Source of the DNA: Balneolales bacterium
Lineage (GTDB): Bacteria; Bacteroidota; Rhodothermia; Balneolales; Natronogracilivirgulaceae
Direction: 5' to 3'
Assembly: GCA_007133875.1 (NCBI GenBank)
Contig: SLLW01000140.1
Coordinates: 1 to 12,213 of the forward strand
DNA: 12,213 nucleotides
The notes under the pieces are model-generated. The model saw only the letters and a program-made list of their open reading frames with translations. It searched no databases and had not been told where the DNA came from. The translations under genes were made by a program, and so were the position numbers. Positions 1 to 6,593 of the stretch are shown in pieces. The stretch's first letter is position 1; each line of letters opens with the position of its first letter.

Positions 1-482
1 AAAATGTTTTGAAAAGCTCCTTTGGGCTCGGCAGTTCGACCGGTACCCTGTTGATATCTTCGGGAAAGAGGGATGAAAATTGCAAAAGTGAGAAGTGCTG
101 CCAGCCAAAAGAAAACCAGATGCGAAGTGATCGAAAAATCAAATTGAGGAGGTTCCCCGCTGGAACGGACGATATTGTAGGTGGCCGGGACGATAACTCC
201 ATCTTCGGTTATCGGAGCGGCATCAATATACGCAGCATCGGTAAAATGATCCGTTTTATTTAGAAGAGATGTGGTGTTTCTGAAAAAATAAAAACGGCCT
301 TCATCGTATATAAACCTCGGCAATTCTATCGTAACAAGAGGCTTGAAATCAAGATAGTGGTGATCCACCACTTTGTCGATGAGGTCGACCCTGTTTTCAT
401 CTCCCGAATCGGCTTTTACAATTACAGATATACCAATAGTAAAGAGTAATAATAGGAAGATAAAACGGGAAAATTGTTTCAT
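1..482 (-). CDS. atpB: F-type ATP synthase F0 subunit a (partial, 3' end beyond window)
   Basis: Subunit a forms the proton (or sodium) half-channels beside the c-ring of the membrane F0 sector. Only the first 160 codons are visible; the gene runs off the left edge. Residues 1-24 look like a secretion signal (MKQFSRF, then a hydrophobic run, then VKADSG). A long extracytoplasmic stretch with HHYLDFKPL and PRFIYDEGRFYFF follows. The first true membrane helix is at about 118-138 (ITSHLVFFWLAALLTF), followed by the family-typical RTAEPKGAFQN at 149-159. This extended, signal-bearing N-terminus is typical of Bacteroidota-type AtpB and absent from the E. coli protein. The channel-forming helices with the essential arginine are outside the window, so ion specificity cannot be read. 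The ATG overlaps the TAA of the upstream AtpI-like gene (TAATG), which suggests translational coupling. Confidence 0.93.
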   Translation of the reverse strand, partial: MKQFSRFIFLLLLFTIGISVIVKADSGDENRVDLIDKVVDHHYLDFKPLVTIELPRFIYDEGRFYFFRNTTSLLNKTDHFTDAAYIDAAPITEDGVIVPATYNIVRSSGEPPQFDFSITSHLVFFWLAALLTFAIFIPLSRRYQQGTGRTAEPKGAFQNI

Positions 483-865
483 TATGACGCCGCCGTTTGC
501 CCTCTTTGTTTTCGGGTTAGCATGTATGTTTCAATCGCAGATTTGCAAATATATGAAAATAATAATCCAACTGTAAAGGCTATTTGATGCAATTCCGTAA
601 AAACAAAAACGAGGACGACGGAGATACCGATAAAGACCATTCGGATCATCATAGCGCCCAGCATGGCGGCCATAAATCGATTGATGGATGCGCCTGACAT
701 CCGGGTGAACGGAATAAAACTGACAATGGCCAAAACGGTGGTTATCAGAAGGGCTGATACGATAGCGGTAAATATTTCCGCAGGCAAGAAAACCAGAATG
801 GGAATACCGGCCAATACCAAAATAATGAAATCAAATAGTAGGATATAACTGCTAAACTTTGCCAT
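482..865 (-). CDS. AtpI-like ATP synthase accessory membrane protein
   Basis: This is a 127-residue, very hydrophobic protein with about four predicted membrane helices (roughly 7-27, 30-52, 68-90 and 92-112) and a short basic C-terminal tail (TRKQRGQ). An arginine sits inside the third helix (MMIRMVF, R75). Size, four-helix topology and position directly before atpB match ATP synthase subunit I (AtpI), a non-stoichiometric factor that helps assemble or stabilise the c-ring in other bacteria. Sequence similarity in this family is poor, so the call rests mainly on topology and gene order. Its start lies inside the end of atpZ (14-nt overlap), and its TAA shares one base with the atpB ATG, so the three genes are almost certainly co-transcribed and translationally coupled. 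An alternative is an unrelated small membrane protein fixed in the ATP synthase operon. Confidence 0.75.
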   Translation of the reverse strand: MAKFSSYILLFDFIILVLAGIPILVFLPAEIFTAIVSALLITTVLAIVSFIPFTRMSGASINRFMAAMLGAMMIRMVFIGISVVLVFVFTELHQIAFTVGLLFSYICKSAIETYMLTRKQRGQTAAS

Positions 866-1103
866 TTCCGGGATCTTCGTTCTTTTTGTTATATTGCGTT
901 TTCCCGGATTTTGCGGCGACTTTAAAGACTATGGAAATCAACCCTGCAAACCCCATAAGTGCACCAACGATGACCCCCCATGGTGAAAGATCCCATGCCC
1001 TGTCAATGTAAATACCGATGACTACCGGAATAATCATAGATCCGGCTATGTGAGCACCCAATGCGATATATTCGCCGTACCTTGCAAGGTTTCCGGTGGG
1101 CAT
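852..1103 (-). CDS. atpZ: AtpZ/AtpI family F0F1-ATPase accessory protein
   Basis: This 83-residue protein has two predicted membrane helices (about 13-33 and 42-61). The sequence between and around them, GIYIDRAWDLSPWGVIVGALMGFAG in approximate form, follows the typical AtpZ pattern: a G-x-x-x-D segment, a short loop with a proline, then a glycine-rich second helix. The family (Pfam ATPase_gene1 / AtpZ) is encoded at the head of atp operons; in some bacteria AtpZ and AtpI form a complex that has been linked to Mg2+ or Ca2+ transport and ATP synthase assembly. The tail after residue 65 is polar and probably cytoplasmic. An in-frame TAA lies five codons upstream of the ATG, so the start cannot move far. 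No good Shine-Dalgarno sequence is visible. The gene follows the bactofilin after 78 bp and overlaps the next gene by 14 nt. Confidence 0.88.
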   Translation of the reverse strand: MPTGNLARYGEYIALGAHIAGSMIIPVVIGIYIDRAWDLSPWGVIVGALMGFAGLISIVFKVAAKSGKTQYNKKNEDPGNGKV

Positions 1104-1181
1104 CAGATAATATTTTTAATAAGATGACTTGCCATCATCAAACGGCCGGATACAGCCTGGCTGAAACGGGTCGGACAAAGG

Positions 1182-1661
1182 CTATCGATTATTACTGGCC
1201 ACATTCACTGACGATTTCTCAGTGTTGTTGCCATCTTTTGCAACGGAACCGTTATTCAAACTGGAACTTTTAGTGAGATCGATCTTGTCTCCCATCCGGC
1301 AGGCACCATCGATCCGGGCTCCTTCTTCTACCATAAGGACTTTGGTAGTGATGTCACCACTAATTTTAGCAGAACTCCGAAGGATCAATCGATTGCTAAC
1401 AATCAGCTCTCCATCAACTGTTCCGGCAATATCTGCTTCTTTCGTTTTCAGGTCTCCTTTAACCAGTCCGGATTCTGAAACGATGCATTTACTTTCTGCA
1501 TAGATCTGGCCTTCAACCGTTCCTGAAATACGAAGGTCACTTTTAGTTTCAAGGGAACCGGAGATCGTCGTTCCACTACTTACCATATTAATATTCGGTT
1601 GTCCTGGCGTATCTTGTTTCATGGTAGTTTGGGTCTGTCTTTTTTTATTATTGCTAAACAT
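1182..1661 (-). CDS. Bactofilin (polymer-forming cytoskeletal protein)
   Basis: Bactofilins self-assemble without nucleotide into filaments built from a right-handed beta-helix and act as scaffolds for cell-wall enzymes and other local functions. The 159-residue protein has the expected layout: a polar N-terminal tail (1-27), a beta-helix core at about 28-125 made of short repeating strands (TTISGSL, LRISGTVEG, IVSESGLVKGDL, ADIAGTVDGEL, AKISGDI, ARIDGACRMG), and a disordered Asn/Ser-rich C-terminal tail. No membrane segment is present. Start choice is not certain: ATG at 1661 gives the full length, and a second ATG at codon 14 would also leave the core intact. It sits 38 bp after an M23 peptidase gene and just before the ATP synthase genes. 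Bactofilin-M23 peptidase pairs are known in cell-shape systems (for example CcmA with Csd-type endopeptidases), so a joint role in localised peptidoglycan remodelling is likely. Confidence 0.93.
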   Translation of the reverse strand: MFSNNKKRQTQTTMKQDTPGQPNINMVSSGTTISGSLETKSDLRISGTVEGQIYAESKCIVSESGLVKGDLKTKEADIAGTVDGELIVSNRLILRSSAKISGDITTKVLMVEEGARIDGACRMGDKIDLTKSSSLNNGSVAKDGNNTEKSSVNVASNNR

Positions 1662-1699
1662 AGGTATTGATATACAACGAAGGAATGAGTGAGTAATTA

Positions 1700-2566
1700 T
1701 TAATATAAATTAATATAGTTGGACGGGTCAAGTGATATTCCGTTTTTCCACAATTCAAAATGAATGTGTGGCCCGGACGCCAGAAGGCCTGTTTCACCAA
1801 CTTTACCGATGGTGTCTCCTTTTCTTACGGCATCCCCTTTCATATAATACACCTCTGAAAAATGTTTGAAAACGGAGATGAGACCATCACCGTGAAGCAC
1901 GTGCACCACATAACCGTTGTTAAATGTCCAGTTACTGCTGATTACCACTCCATCAGCAATTGTCCGAACATCAGCACCTCTGTTAGCAGCAATATCTATA
2001 CCAAAGTGTCCGTCACCAGGACGATATGTTCCGGTGAGCGATCCATCGACCGGAGCTTCGGCCGGAAATGCAACGGTGCCGGTAAAAATATCCGAAAAAA
2101 TAATCTGATCACTTTGAAGGGATTGTATTTCCCTTAAACCATTAACATGAAAAGTCTGGACATTTTGCTGCGGCGCACTTTCTCCATACATTTCATCCCA
2201 TTCCGGAGTAGATCGGATATTAAATGTGGTGTCCGTTCCGTCACGAATAATGTGCTGAATTTCCGCAAGCTGGTTGTCTCTTGCCTGAAGGGAATCCTGA
2301 AGTGCATTTACCCGTTCTGTGATTTCGAGTACCGAAGACCGGACAGCCCGGTCCTCTTTGTTGAAAACCATGGTACCCAGAGGGGTAATAAAGAGTATAA
2401 AGAGAACTATCAGAACAACGGCCAGGTTGATTCCCCCGATCATCAGAAATATCTTCCCGGGTTGTATGGTATATGTTTCCTGTTGATGAGGATTATTTTC
2501 ATCAAATAGAAGGATATTCAGTTCTTCTTTCCTCCGCTCAATAAGTTTTTTTATAAACGAAACCAC
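1700..2566 (-). CDS. Membrane-anchored M23 (LytM-type) peptidoglycan metallopeptidase
   Basis: The predicted protein is a Zn-dependent endopeptidase that cuts peptide cross-links of peptidoglycan in the periplasm. The 288-residue protein has a short cytoplasmic N-terminus, one membrane helix at about 41-62, a coiled-coil-like stretch (about 72-107, ITERVNALQDSLQARDNQL), and a C-terminal M23 domain (about 165-285). The zinc and catalytic motifs are complete: H187-x3-D191 (HFGID), H235 in FKHFSE, and H267-x-H269 (GPHIHFE). It is therefore probably active rather than a degenerate LytM factor of the EnvC/NlpD kind. The start codon is GTG at 2564-2566: an in-frame TAA lies four codons upstream, and GAGG at 2579-2582 is a possible ribosome site with a rather long spacer. 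The bactofilin gene follows 38 bp downstream, consistent with a scaffold-hydrolase pair. The topology resembles Csd1/MepM-like shape-determining peptidases. Confidence 0.93.
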   Translation of the reverse strand: MVSFIKKLIERRKEELNILLFDENNPHQQETYTIQPGKIFLMIGGINLAVVLIVLFILFITPLGTMVFNKEDRAVRSSVLEITERVNALQDSLQARDNQLAEIQHIIRDGTDTTFNIRSTPEWDEMYGESAPQQNVQTFHVNGLREIQSLQSDQIIFSDIFTGTVAFPAEAPVDGSLTGTYRPGDGHFGIDIAANRGADVRTIADGVVISSNWTFNNGYVVHVLHGDGLISVFKHFSEVYYMKGDAVRKGDTIGKVGETGLLASGPHIHFELWKNGISLDPSNYINLY

Positions 2567-2578
2567 AGACTTTTTTTA

Positions 2579-2582
2579 CCTC
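2579..2582 (-). promoter_or_regulatory. Possible ribosome binding site of the M23 peptidase gene
   Basis: On the minus strand GAGG lies 12 nt before a GTG codon. An in-frame TAA between it and the GTG leaves no earlier start, so this site supports the GTG assignment. The spacer is longer than the usual 5-9 nt, so its strength is uncertain. Confidence 0.4.
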
Positions 2583-2633
2583 GGTTATAATGGAATCTGA
2601 AGTGGAAATATTTTTCGATTCAATATATGCCGT

Positions 2634-2710
2634 AAACGTTCACCCGGAAAATTGTAACATACAGGAAAACGTTGACATTATCCTCTAATCAATCTTCATA
2701 TAACGTTTAC
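2634..2710. repeat. Three spaced 10-bp direct repeats (WAACGTTNAC) between guaB and the M23 gene
   Basis: The plus strand shows AAACGTTCAC at 2634-2643, AAACGTTGAC at 2667-2676 and TAACGTTTAC at 2701-2710. The copies are direct repeats with the consensus (A/T)AACGTTNAC and start-to-start distances of 33 and 34 bp, close to three helical turns each. The core AACGTT is itself palindromic. The third copy covers the guaB stop codon; the others lie upstream of the M23-bactofilin-atp genes. Regular spacing on one face of the helix is what one expects of binding sites for a dimeric regulator, but no such regulator is identified. The core hexamer also occurs singly in several coding sequences of the window, so chance is not excluded. 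Confidence 0.5.
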
Positions 2711-4185
2711 CGGCCGGAATAATTGGGTGCTTCCTGGGTGATATGTACCGAATGCGGATGACTTTCATAAACACTGGCAGGTGATACATGAACAAACTCT
2801 GCTGCCTGCAGTTCTTTTATGGTTCCGGCTCCACAGTACCCCATAGCTGCTTTCAGTCCGCCAGACATTTGGTAGACCACCTCTGAAAGATTTCCTTTAA
2901 AAGGAACCCGTCCTTCAATACCTTCAGGTACTAATTTTTTTATATCATCTTCCACATCCTGAAAATAACGGTCCTTACTTCCCTGGGACATGGCACTGAG
3001 ACTTCCCATCCCCCGGTATGATTTGAATTTCCTTGATTCGTAAATAATGGTCTCACCGGGACTTTCATCCACACCGGCAAACAGCGAACCGATCATTACG
3101 GCGGTGGCGCCGCCGGCAATGGCTTTCGGAATGTCTCCTGTCTGTTTGATACCACCGTCGGCAATAAGTCCAATTCCCTCTTTCCTGGTGTATTCAGCAA
3201 CTTCCATGACAGCGGTGAGCTGGGGTACTCCAACACCTGTAACAATACGGGTTGTACAAATGGAGCCGGGACCAACGCCAACTTTAACAACATTTGCTCC
3301 GGCTTTGTGCAACGCCCGGGCAGCATCAACAGTGGCGATATTTCCCGCAATCAGGTTGAGGTCCGGAAACGCATTGCGAATTTCCTTAACGGTCTCAATA
3401 ACCCCATGAGAGTGTCCGTGGGCGGTATCAACAGTTACAATATCCACACCGGCTTCTACAAGGGCTGCTGTCCGCTGAAGGGTGTCTGCTGCAATGCCGA
3501 CTGCTGCACCTACCCGAAGGCGGCCAAACTCATCTTTACATGCATTCGGGAAATTTTTCTTTTTTTCAATATCCTTGAATGTAATTAATCCCACCAGAAT
3601 GCCGTCATTATTTATAATCGGCAGTTTCTCAATCTTGTATTCCTGAAGCAGGTTTTCCGCCTCTTCAAGGGTGGTTCCCTCCCGTGCGGTAATCAGGTTC
3701 TTCCGGGTCATGATATCACCCAGAGACTTGGTTGCATTGGTTTCAAACCGGAGATCGCGGTTGGTTACAATTCCTTCAAGCTTCTTATTTTTGTCAACAA
3801 CCGGAATCCCGCCGATTTTCTGATGCTTCATCAGGTCACGTGCTTCCTTTACGGTGGCTTCCCGGCCAAGGGTAACCGGATCCACGATCATACCACTCTC
3901 ACTGCGTTTTACAAGCCTGACCTGTTCGGCCTGTTCGGCTATGCTCATGTTCTTATGCAGCATGGCAATACCGCCTTCCCTGGCAAGTGCAATCGCCAGC
4001 CGGTATTCCGAAACCGTATCCATGGCAGCGGCCATGACGGGGAGATTCAGTGTGAGTCCCGGCACCAGCACTGTTGATGTATCTGCATCGCGCGGTAACG
4101 TTTGAGAATAACCCGGGACAAGCAATACATCGTCATAGGTCAGACCCTGACGTGTGATTCGTTTTTCGTGTTTTTTTGAAATCAT
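2707..4185 (-). CDS. guaB: Inosine-5'-monophosphate dehydrogenase
   Basis: This enzyme catalyses NAD-dependent oxidation of IMP to XMP, the committed step of GTP synthesis, in the cytoplasm. At 492 residues it has normal bacterial length. The TIM-barrel catalytic domain is split by a CBS-pair (Bateman) module at about 101-208, the usual site of adenine/guanine nucleotide control. Visible landmarks are the N-terminal LTYDDVLLVPG (15-25), VDTAHGHSHGV (252-262), the active-site loop GPGSICTTR with catalytic Cys310, the IMP-phosphate-binding IADGGI and MIGSLFAG, SYRGMGS, and the mobile-flap dyad Arg406-Tyr407 (KDRYFQ). All key residues are present. The ATG at 4185 is the only sensible start, and the short N-terminal extension MISKKHEKRI is normal. 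It is divergent from the glycan cassette and heads the minus-strand series that continues with the M23 peptidase after 140 bp. Whether that gap contains a promoter is not clear. Confidence 0.98.
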   Translation of the reverse strand: MISKKHEKRITRQGLTYDDVLLVPGYSQTLPRDADTSTVLVPGLTLNLPVMAAAMDTVSEYRLAIALAREGGIAMLHKNMSIAEQAEQVRLVKRSESGMIVDPVTLGREATVKEARDLMKHQKIGGIPVVDKNKKLEGIVTNRDLRFETNATKSLGDIMTRKNLITAREGTTLEEAENLLQEYKIEKLPIINNDGILVGLITFKDIEKKKNFPNACKDEFGRLRVGAAVGIAADTLQRTAALVEAGVDIVTVDTAHGHSHGVIETVKEIRNAFPDLNLIAGNIATVDAARALHKAGANVVKVGVGPGSICTTRIVTGVGVPQLTAVMEVAEYTRKEGIGLIADGGIKQTGDIPKAIAGGATAVMIGSLFAGVDESPGETIIYESRKFKSYRGMGSLSAMSQGSKDRYFQDVEDDIKKLVPEGIEGRVPFKGNLSEVVYQMSGGLKAAMGYCGAGTIKELQAAEFVHVSPASVYESHPHSVHITQEAPNYSGR

Positions 4186-4236
4186 GAAAGGGCTAATATT
4201 TGATTGGCATTTATGTAAATTACGAAATTAATACCT
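4186..4236. promoter_or_regulatory. Divergent intergenic region, guaB / glycan cassette
   Basis: This AT-rich 51-bp gap separates two divergent start codons and must hold, or overlap, at least the start region of both transcripts. It contains the imperfect palindrome GTAAATTAC and a tandem AAATTA-CG-AAATTA. No confident -35/-10 pair or Bacteroidota TAnnTTTG element could be matched, so the promoter call is by position only. The shortness of the gap means the two promoters probably overlap each other or extend into the coding sequences. Confidence 0.4.
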
Positions 4237-5442
4237 GTGAGTGAACCAACTTTTTTATCTACACGCCGAATGCCCGATTATATCCCCTTTAACCAGATAT
4301 TCAAAGATCATACCGAACTGGAAGCGGTGCAGGAAATTCTTTCCGGTGAAACCTGGCATGGTGACGGGCCCGCCGGTAAGCGTGTAGAAGCAAAACTTTC
4401 CAAATGGCTTGATTCCAGATTTGTTTTTTTGACCACCTCATGCACCCATGCATTGGAGATGGCTATGATGGTTTTGGAGATCGGTCACGGAGATGAAGTG
4501 ATCCTGCCCGGTTTTACCTTTGTCTCAACCGCAAATGCCGTCCGTATGCAGGGTGGGATACCGGTTTTTGCTGAAATCAAGGCTTCCGACCTTACGCTTG
4601 ACCCGGTCGATGTCGCCCGTAAAATCACCCCAGCCACCAAAGCGGTCATTCCGATACATTATGCCGGAGTTTCGGCCGATTTTGAAGGAATCCGCAAAGC
4701 CATAGCCAATCACTCTGGAAGCGGACAGCAGATTGCCATTGTTGAAGATGCCGCCCAGGCGGTGGGAGCATGGTGGAATGACCAAGCACTGGGGACTATC
4801 GGTGATATCGGATGTTTCAGCTTTCATGATACCAAAAACATTACGTGCGGCGAGGGGGGTGCTTTTCTGACTCAAAATCGCGAACTGGCGGAAAAAGCGG
4901 AATGGATTCGGGAAAAAGGCACCAACCGTTCTGCATTTTTACGCGGGGAAATCGACAAGTACACCTGGATTAGTCAGGGCAGCAGTTATATTCCTTCCGA
5001 TTTACTGGCGGGTGTACTTGAGGCGCAACTTGAGAAAAGAAATCAGATATTGGCATTGCGGAAACAGGTTTGGGAGGCGTACCGGTATCGGTTGCAGGAA
5101 GCCGCAGCACGGCAATGGATTACATTGCCTGAAATACCCGAATATGCCAGCTCAAACTATCACATTTTTCACTTTCATGTTCCTGATCCGGCTGACCGTG
5201 ATCCCCTGCTGCGGGCATTGAAGGATGCCGGAATCGGTGCCTCATTCCACTATATACCGCTCCACAATGCTCCATTTGCCCAAAAAATCCTGGATCATCC
5301 GGTCTCTTTACCCAGGACCGAGTATCTGGCGCAGACCCTTATCCGGTTGCCGCTCTATCCGGATCTTGCCCGGATTAGTGATGACGTTGCCGATCGTGTT
5401 ATGAAGGTGTTAACCCGCTTTTTCCAGTCTAAAGGGAGGTAA
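4237..5442 (+). CDS. wecE: WecE-type dTDP-4-amino-4,6-dideoxy sugar transaminase (DegT/DnrJ/EryC1 family)
   Basis: This is a PLP-dependent aminotransferase that puts an amino group on C4 of a dTDP-4-keto-6-deoxyhexose, using glutamate as donor in family members. Its 401 residues closely resemble E. coli WecE/RffA: IPFN near the start (16-19), SCTHALEMA, GDEVILPGFTFVSTANA (85-101), PIHYAGV (139-145), VEDAAQ (169-174), FSFHDTKN with the Schiff-base Lys200, GEGGA, IREKGTNRSAFLRG (224-237), DKYTW, GSSY and FHYIPLH (337-343). These are the hallmarks of the WecE branch rather than generic DegT proteins, so a dTDP-4-amino-4,6-dideoxygalactose product is likely though not certain. The start is GTG at 4237; an ATG at codon 12 is a possible alternative. 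It is the first gene of the cassette, with a GNAT acyltransferase 56 bp downstream, echoing the wecE/wecD pairing of enterobacterial common antigen synthesis. Confidence 0.93.
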   Translation: MSEPTFLSTRRMPDYIPFNQIFKDHTELEAVQEILSGETWHGDGPAGKRVEAKLSKWLDSRFVFLTTSCTHALEMAMMVLEIGHGDEVILPGFTFVSTANAVRMQGGIPVFAEIKASDLTLDPVDVARKITPATKAVIPIHYAGVSADFEGIRKAIANHSGSGQQIAIVEDAAQAVGAWWNDQALGTIGDIGCFSFHDTKNITCGEGGAFLTQNRELAEKAEWIREKGTNRSAFLRGEIDKYTWISQGSSYIPSDLLAGVLEAQLEKRNQILALRKQVWEAYRYRLQEAAARQWITLPEIPEYASSNYHIFHFHVPDPADRDPLLRALKDAGIGASFHYIPLHNAPFAQKILDHPVSLPRTEYLAQTLIRLPLYPDLARISDDVADRVMKVLTRFFQSKGR

Positions 5443-5498
5443 AACATACATCCACTTATTTCTAATGTGCGAGTTTTTTTTAAAATAATTGATGATCT

Positions 5499-6593
5499 AT
5501 GCTGAAACCTGCCGGATTAGATGAGTGGCAATCCTGGTACGACAGTACACCCGTCGCTTCCTGTTTTCAATCTCCGGACTGGGCTCGTCTCTGGTCACAA
5601 TACACCGGAGGAAAATATCAGCCGGCTCCGCTTCTGGCACGGCTCTCATCAGGAAAAACCGTATTAATGCCACTGAGCCGCCAGCTTGTGATGCGCGGGC
5701 TGGGATCGGCCTGGCATGCAGCGCCTGCAGGCACGTATGGCGGGTGGTTAACCGGCACCAACCGGGCGCTGAACGGAAAACATACTGCTGAACTCATCAG
5801 AGAACTTTTGTCACACTGCGGATCCCTCACATACCGATGGTTTCCTTTCATGGTGACCGATAGTGGTAAAGAAACGTTACGGTATGACTCGCAAAGCGGA
5901 ACACTGGAGGGGGTAACCAACTGGATTGATTACTCCAAAGATCTCAAGCCTGCTTTAAAACAAATGACGGTTATCCCTGACCATACCAGGGTGCTGGATT
6001 GTTCGGACGGATACGATTCCATCATCAGAGACAAGCAGTGGCGGTCGCGGATTCAACCCATGCTGAATAAAGCGGCGAAACTTGGAGTAACGGTTCGTCA
6101 GGCGTCCACCATGTGGGATTGGGAACGTTATCACAAACGTTATCTCGATACGGCGACCGGGTGGGATCCCCCTCCATCACATATTTATTCCATGCATTTT
6201 TTCAGGCTTCTTGCCGATTTACCGGAGTGCAGGCTCTGGCTCGCAGAGATCGCGGGCAAACCGGTTGCCGGCGCCATTGTATTATACGGGCGGAATCACA
6301 CAACCTATTGGCATGGTGCTTCAGATCATAGCCATCGGTCAGCCGGCGCTGCAAATCTGCTGATTTCCCGGCTTATTGAGGACAATTGCAGCCGGGGGCA
6401 GCGCTGGTTTGATTTCAATCCGAGCATGGGGATCAGCGGTGTGGATGCCTTCAAAAGGAGTTTCGGCGCTATTGCGGTGGAAGCACCGGTCCTGGAGAAA
6501 ATGTCGGGGCCATTCCGATTTCTCCGGTGGGTCAGCAGAAAGCGAGCATCGATTACGGGAGCACAAACCGTTGATAGTGGATCTCCGTCATGA
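5499..6593 (+). CDS. FemAB-like GNAT-fold acyltransferase
   Basis: This 364-residue protein has two GNAT-like halves. The second (about 170-325) fits the FemAB-related acetyltransferase type (Pfam Acetyltransf_6): a polar helical segment (WRSRIQPMLNKAAKLG), WLAEIAGKPVAGAIVLY (247-263), TYWHGAS, SAGAANLLISRLIE, and the closing signature WFDFNPS...GVDAFKRSFGA (303-324). No signal peptide or membrane helix is seen, so it should be cytoplasmic. FemAB relatives move aminoacyl or acyl groups onto amines. Next to a 4-aminotransferase, the simplest inference is N-acylation of the amino sugar, analogous to WecD, although WecD itself is a different and smaller GNAT protein. An in-frame TGA two codons before the ATG fixes the start; no Shine-Dalgarno sequence is visible. 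Its TGA overlaps the flippase ATG (ATGA), implying coupling. The substrate is unknown. Confidence 0.82.
   Translation: MLKPAGLDEWQSWYDSTPVASCFQSPDWARLWSQYTGGKYQPAPLLARLSSGKTVLMPLSRQLVMRGLGSAWHAAPAGTYGGWLTGTNRALNGKHTAELIRELLSHCGSLTYRWFPFMVTDSGKETLRYDSQSGTLEGVTNWIDYSKDLKPALKQMTVIPDHTRVLDCSDGYDSIIRDKQWRSRIQPMLNKAAKLGVTVRQASTMWDWERYHKRYLDTATGWDPPPSHIYSMHFFRLLADLPECRLWLAEIAGKPVAGAIVLYGRNHTTYWHGASDHSHRSAGAANLLISRLIEDNCSRGQRWFDFNPSMGISGVDAFKRSFGAIAVEAPVLEKMSGPFRFLRWVSRKRASITGAQTVDSGSPS

Noticed and set aside
9..263. Plus-strand open frame of 84 codons at the left edge
   Set aside because: It lies wholly antisense to the clearly recognisable atpB and encodes no protein-like pattern.
1104..1181. Hairpin GATGA / TCATC between the bactofilin and atpZ genes as a terminator or attenuator
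   Set aside because: A 5-bp stem with AT-rich sequence after it is common by chance, and the genes look co-transcribed.
2672..2700. TTGACA followed by an AT-rich box on the plus strand, resembling a sigma-70 promoter
   Set aside because: It would transcribe antisense into guaB with no gene to serve, and the spacing and -10 match are poor.
2629..2714. GCCGTAAACGTT and AACGTTTACCGGC as the two arms of a long-range stem-loop after guaB
   Set aside because: The loop would be about 60 nt and the match largely follows from the palindromic AACGTT core; the direct-repeat reading is simpler.
3047..3409. Plus-strand open frame of 120 codons inside guaB
   Set aside because: It is a shadow of guaB codon structure; the translated sequence is low-complexity and unlike any family.
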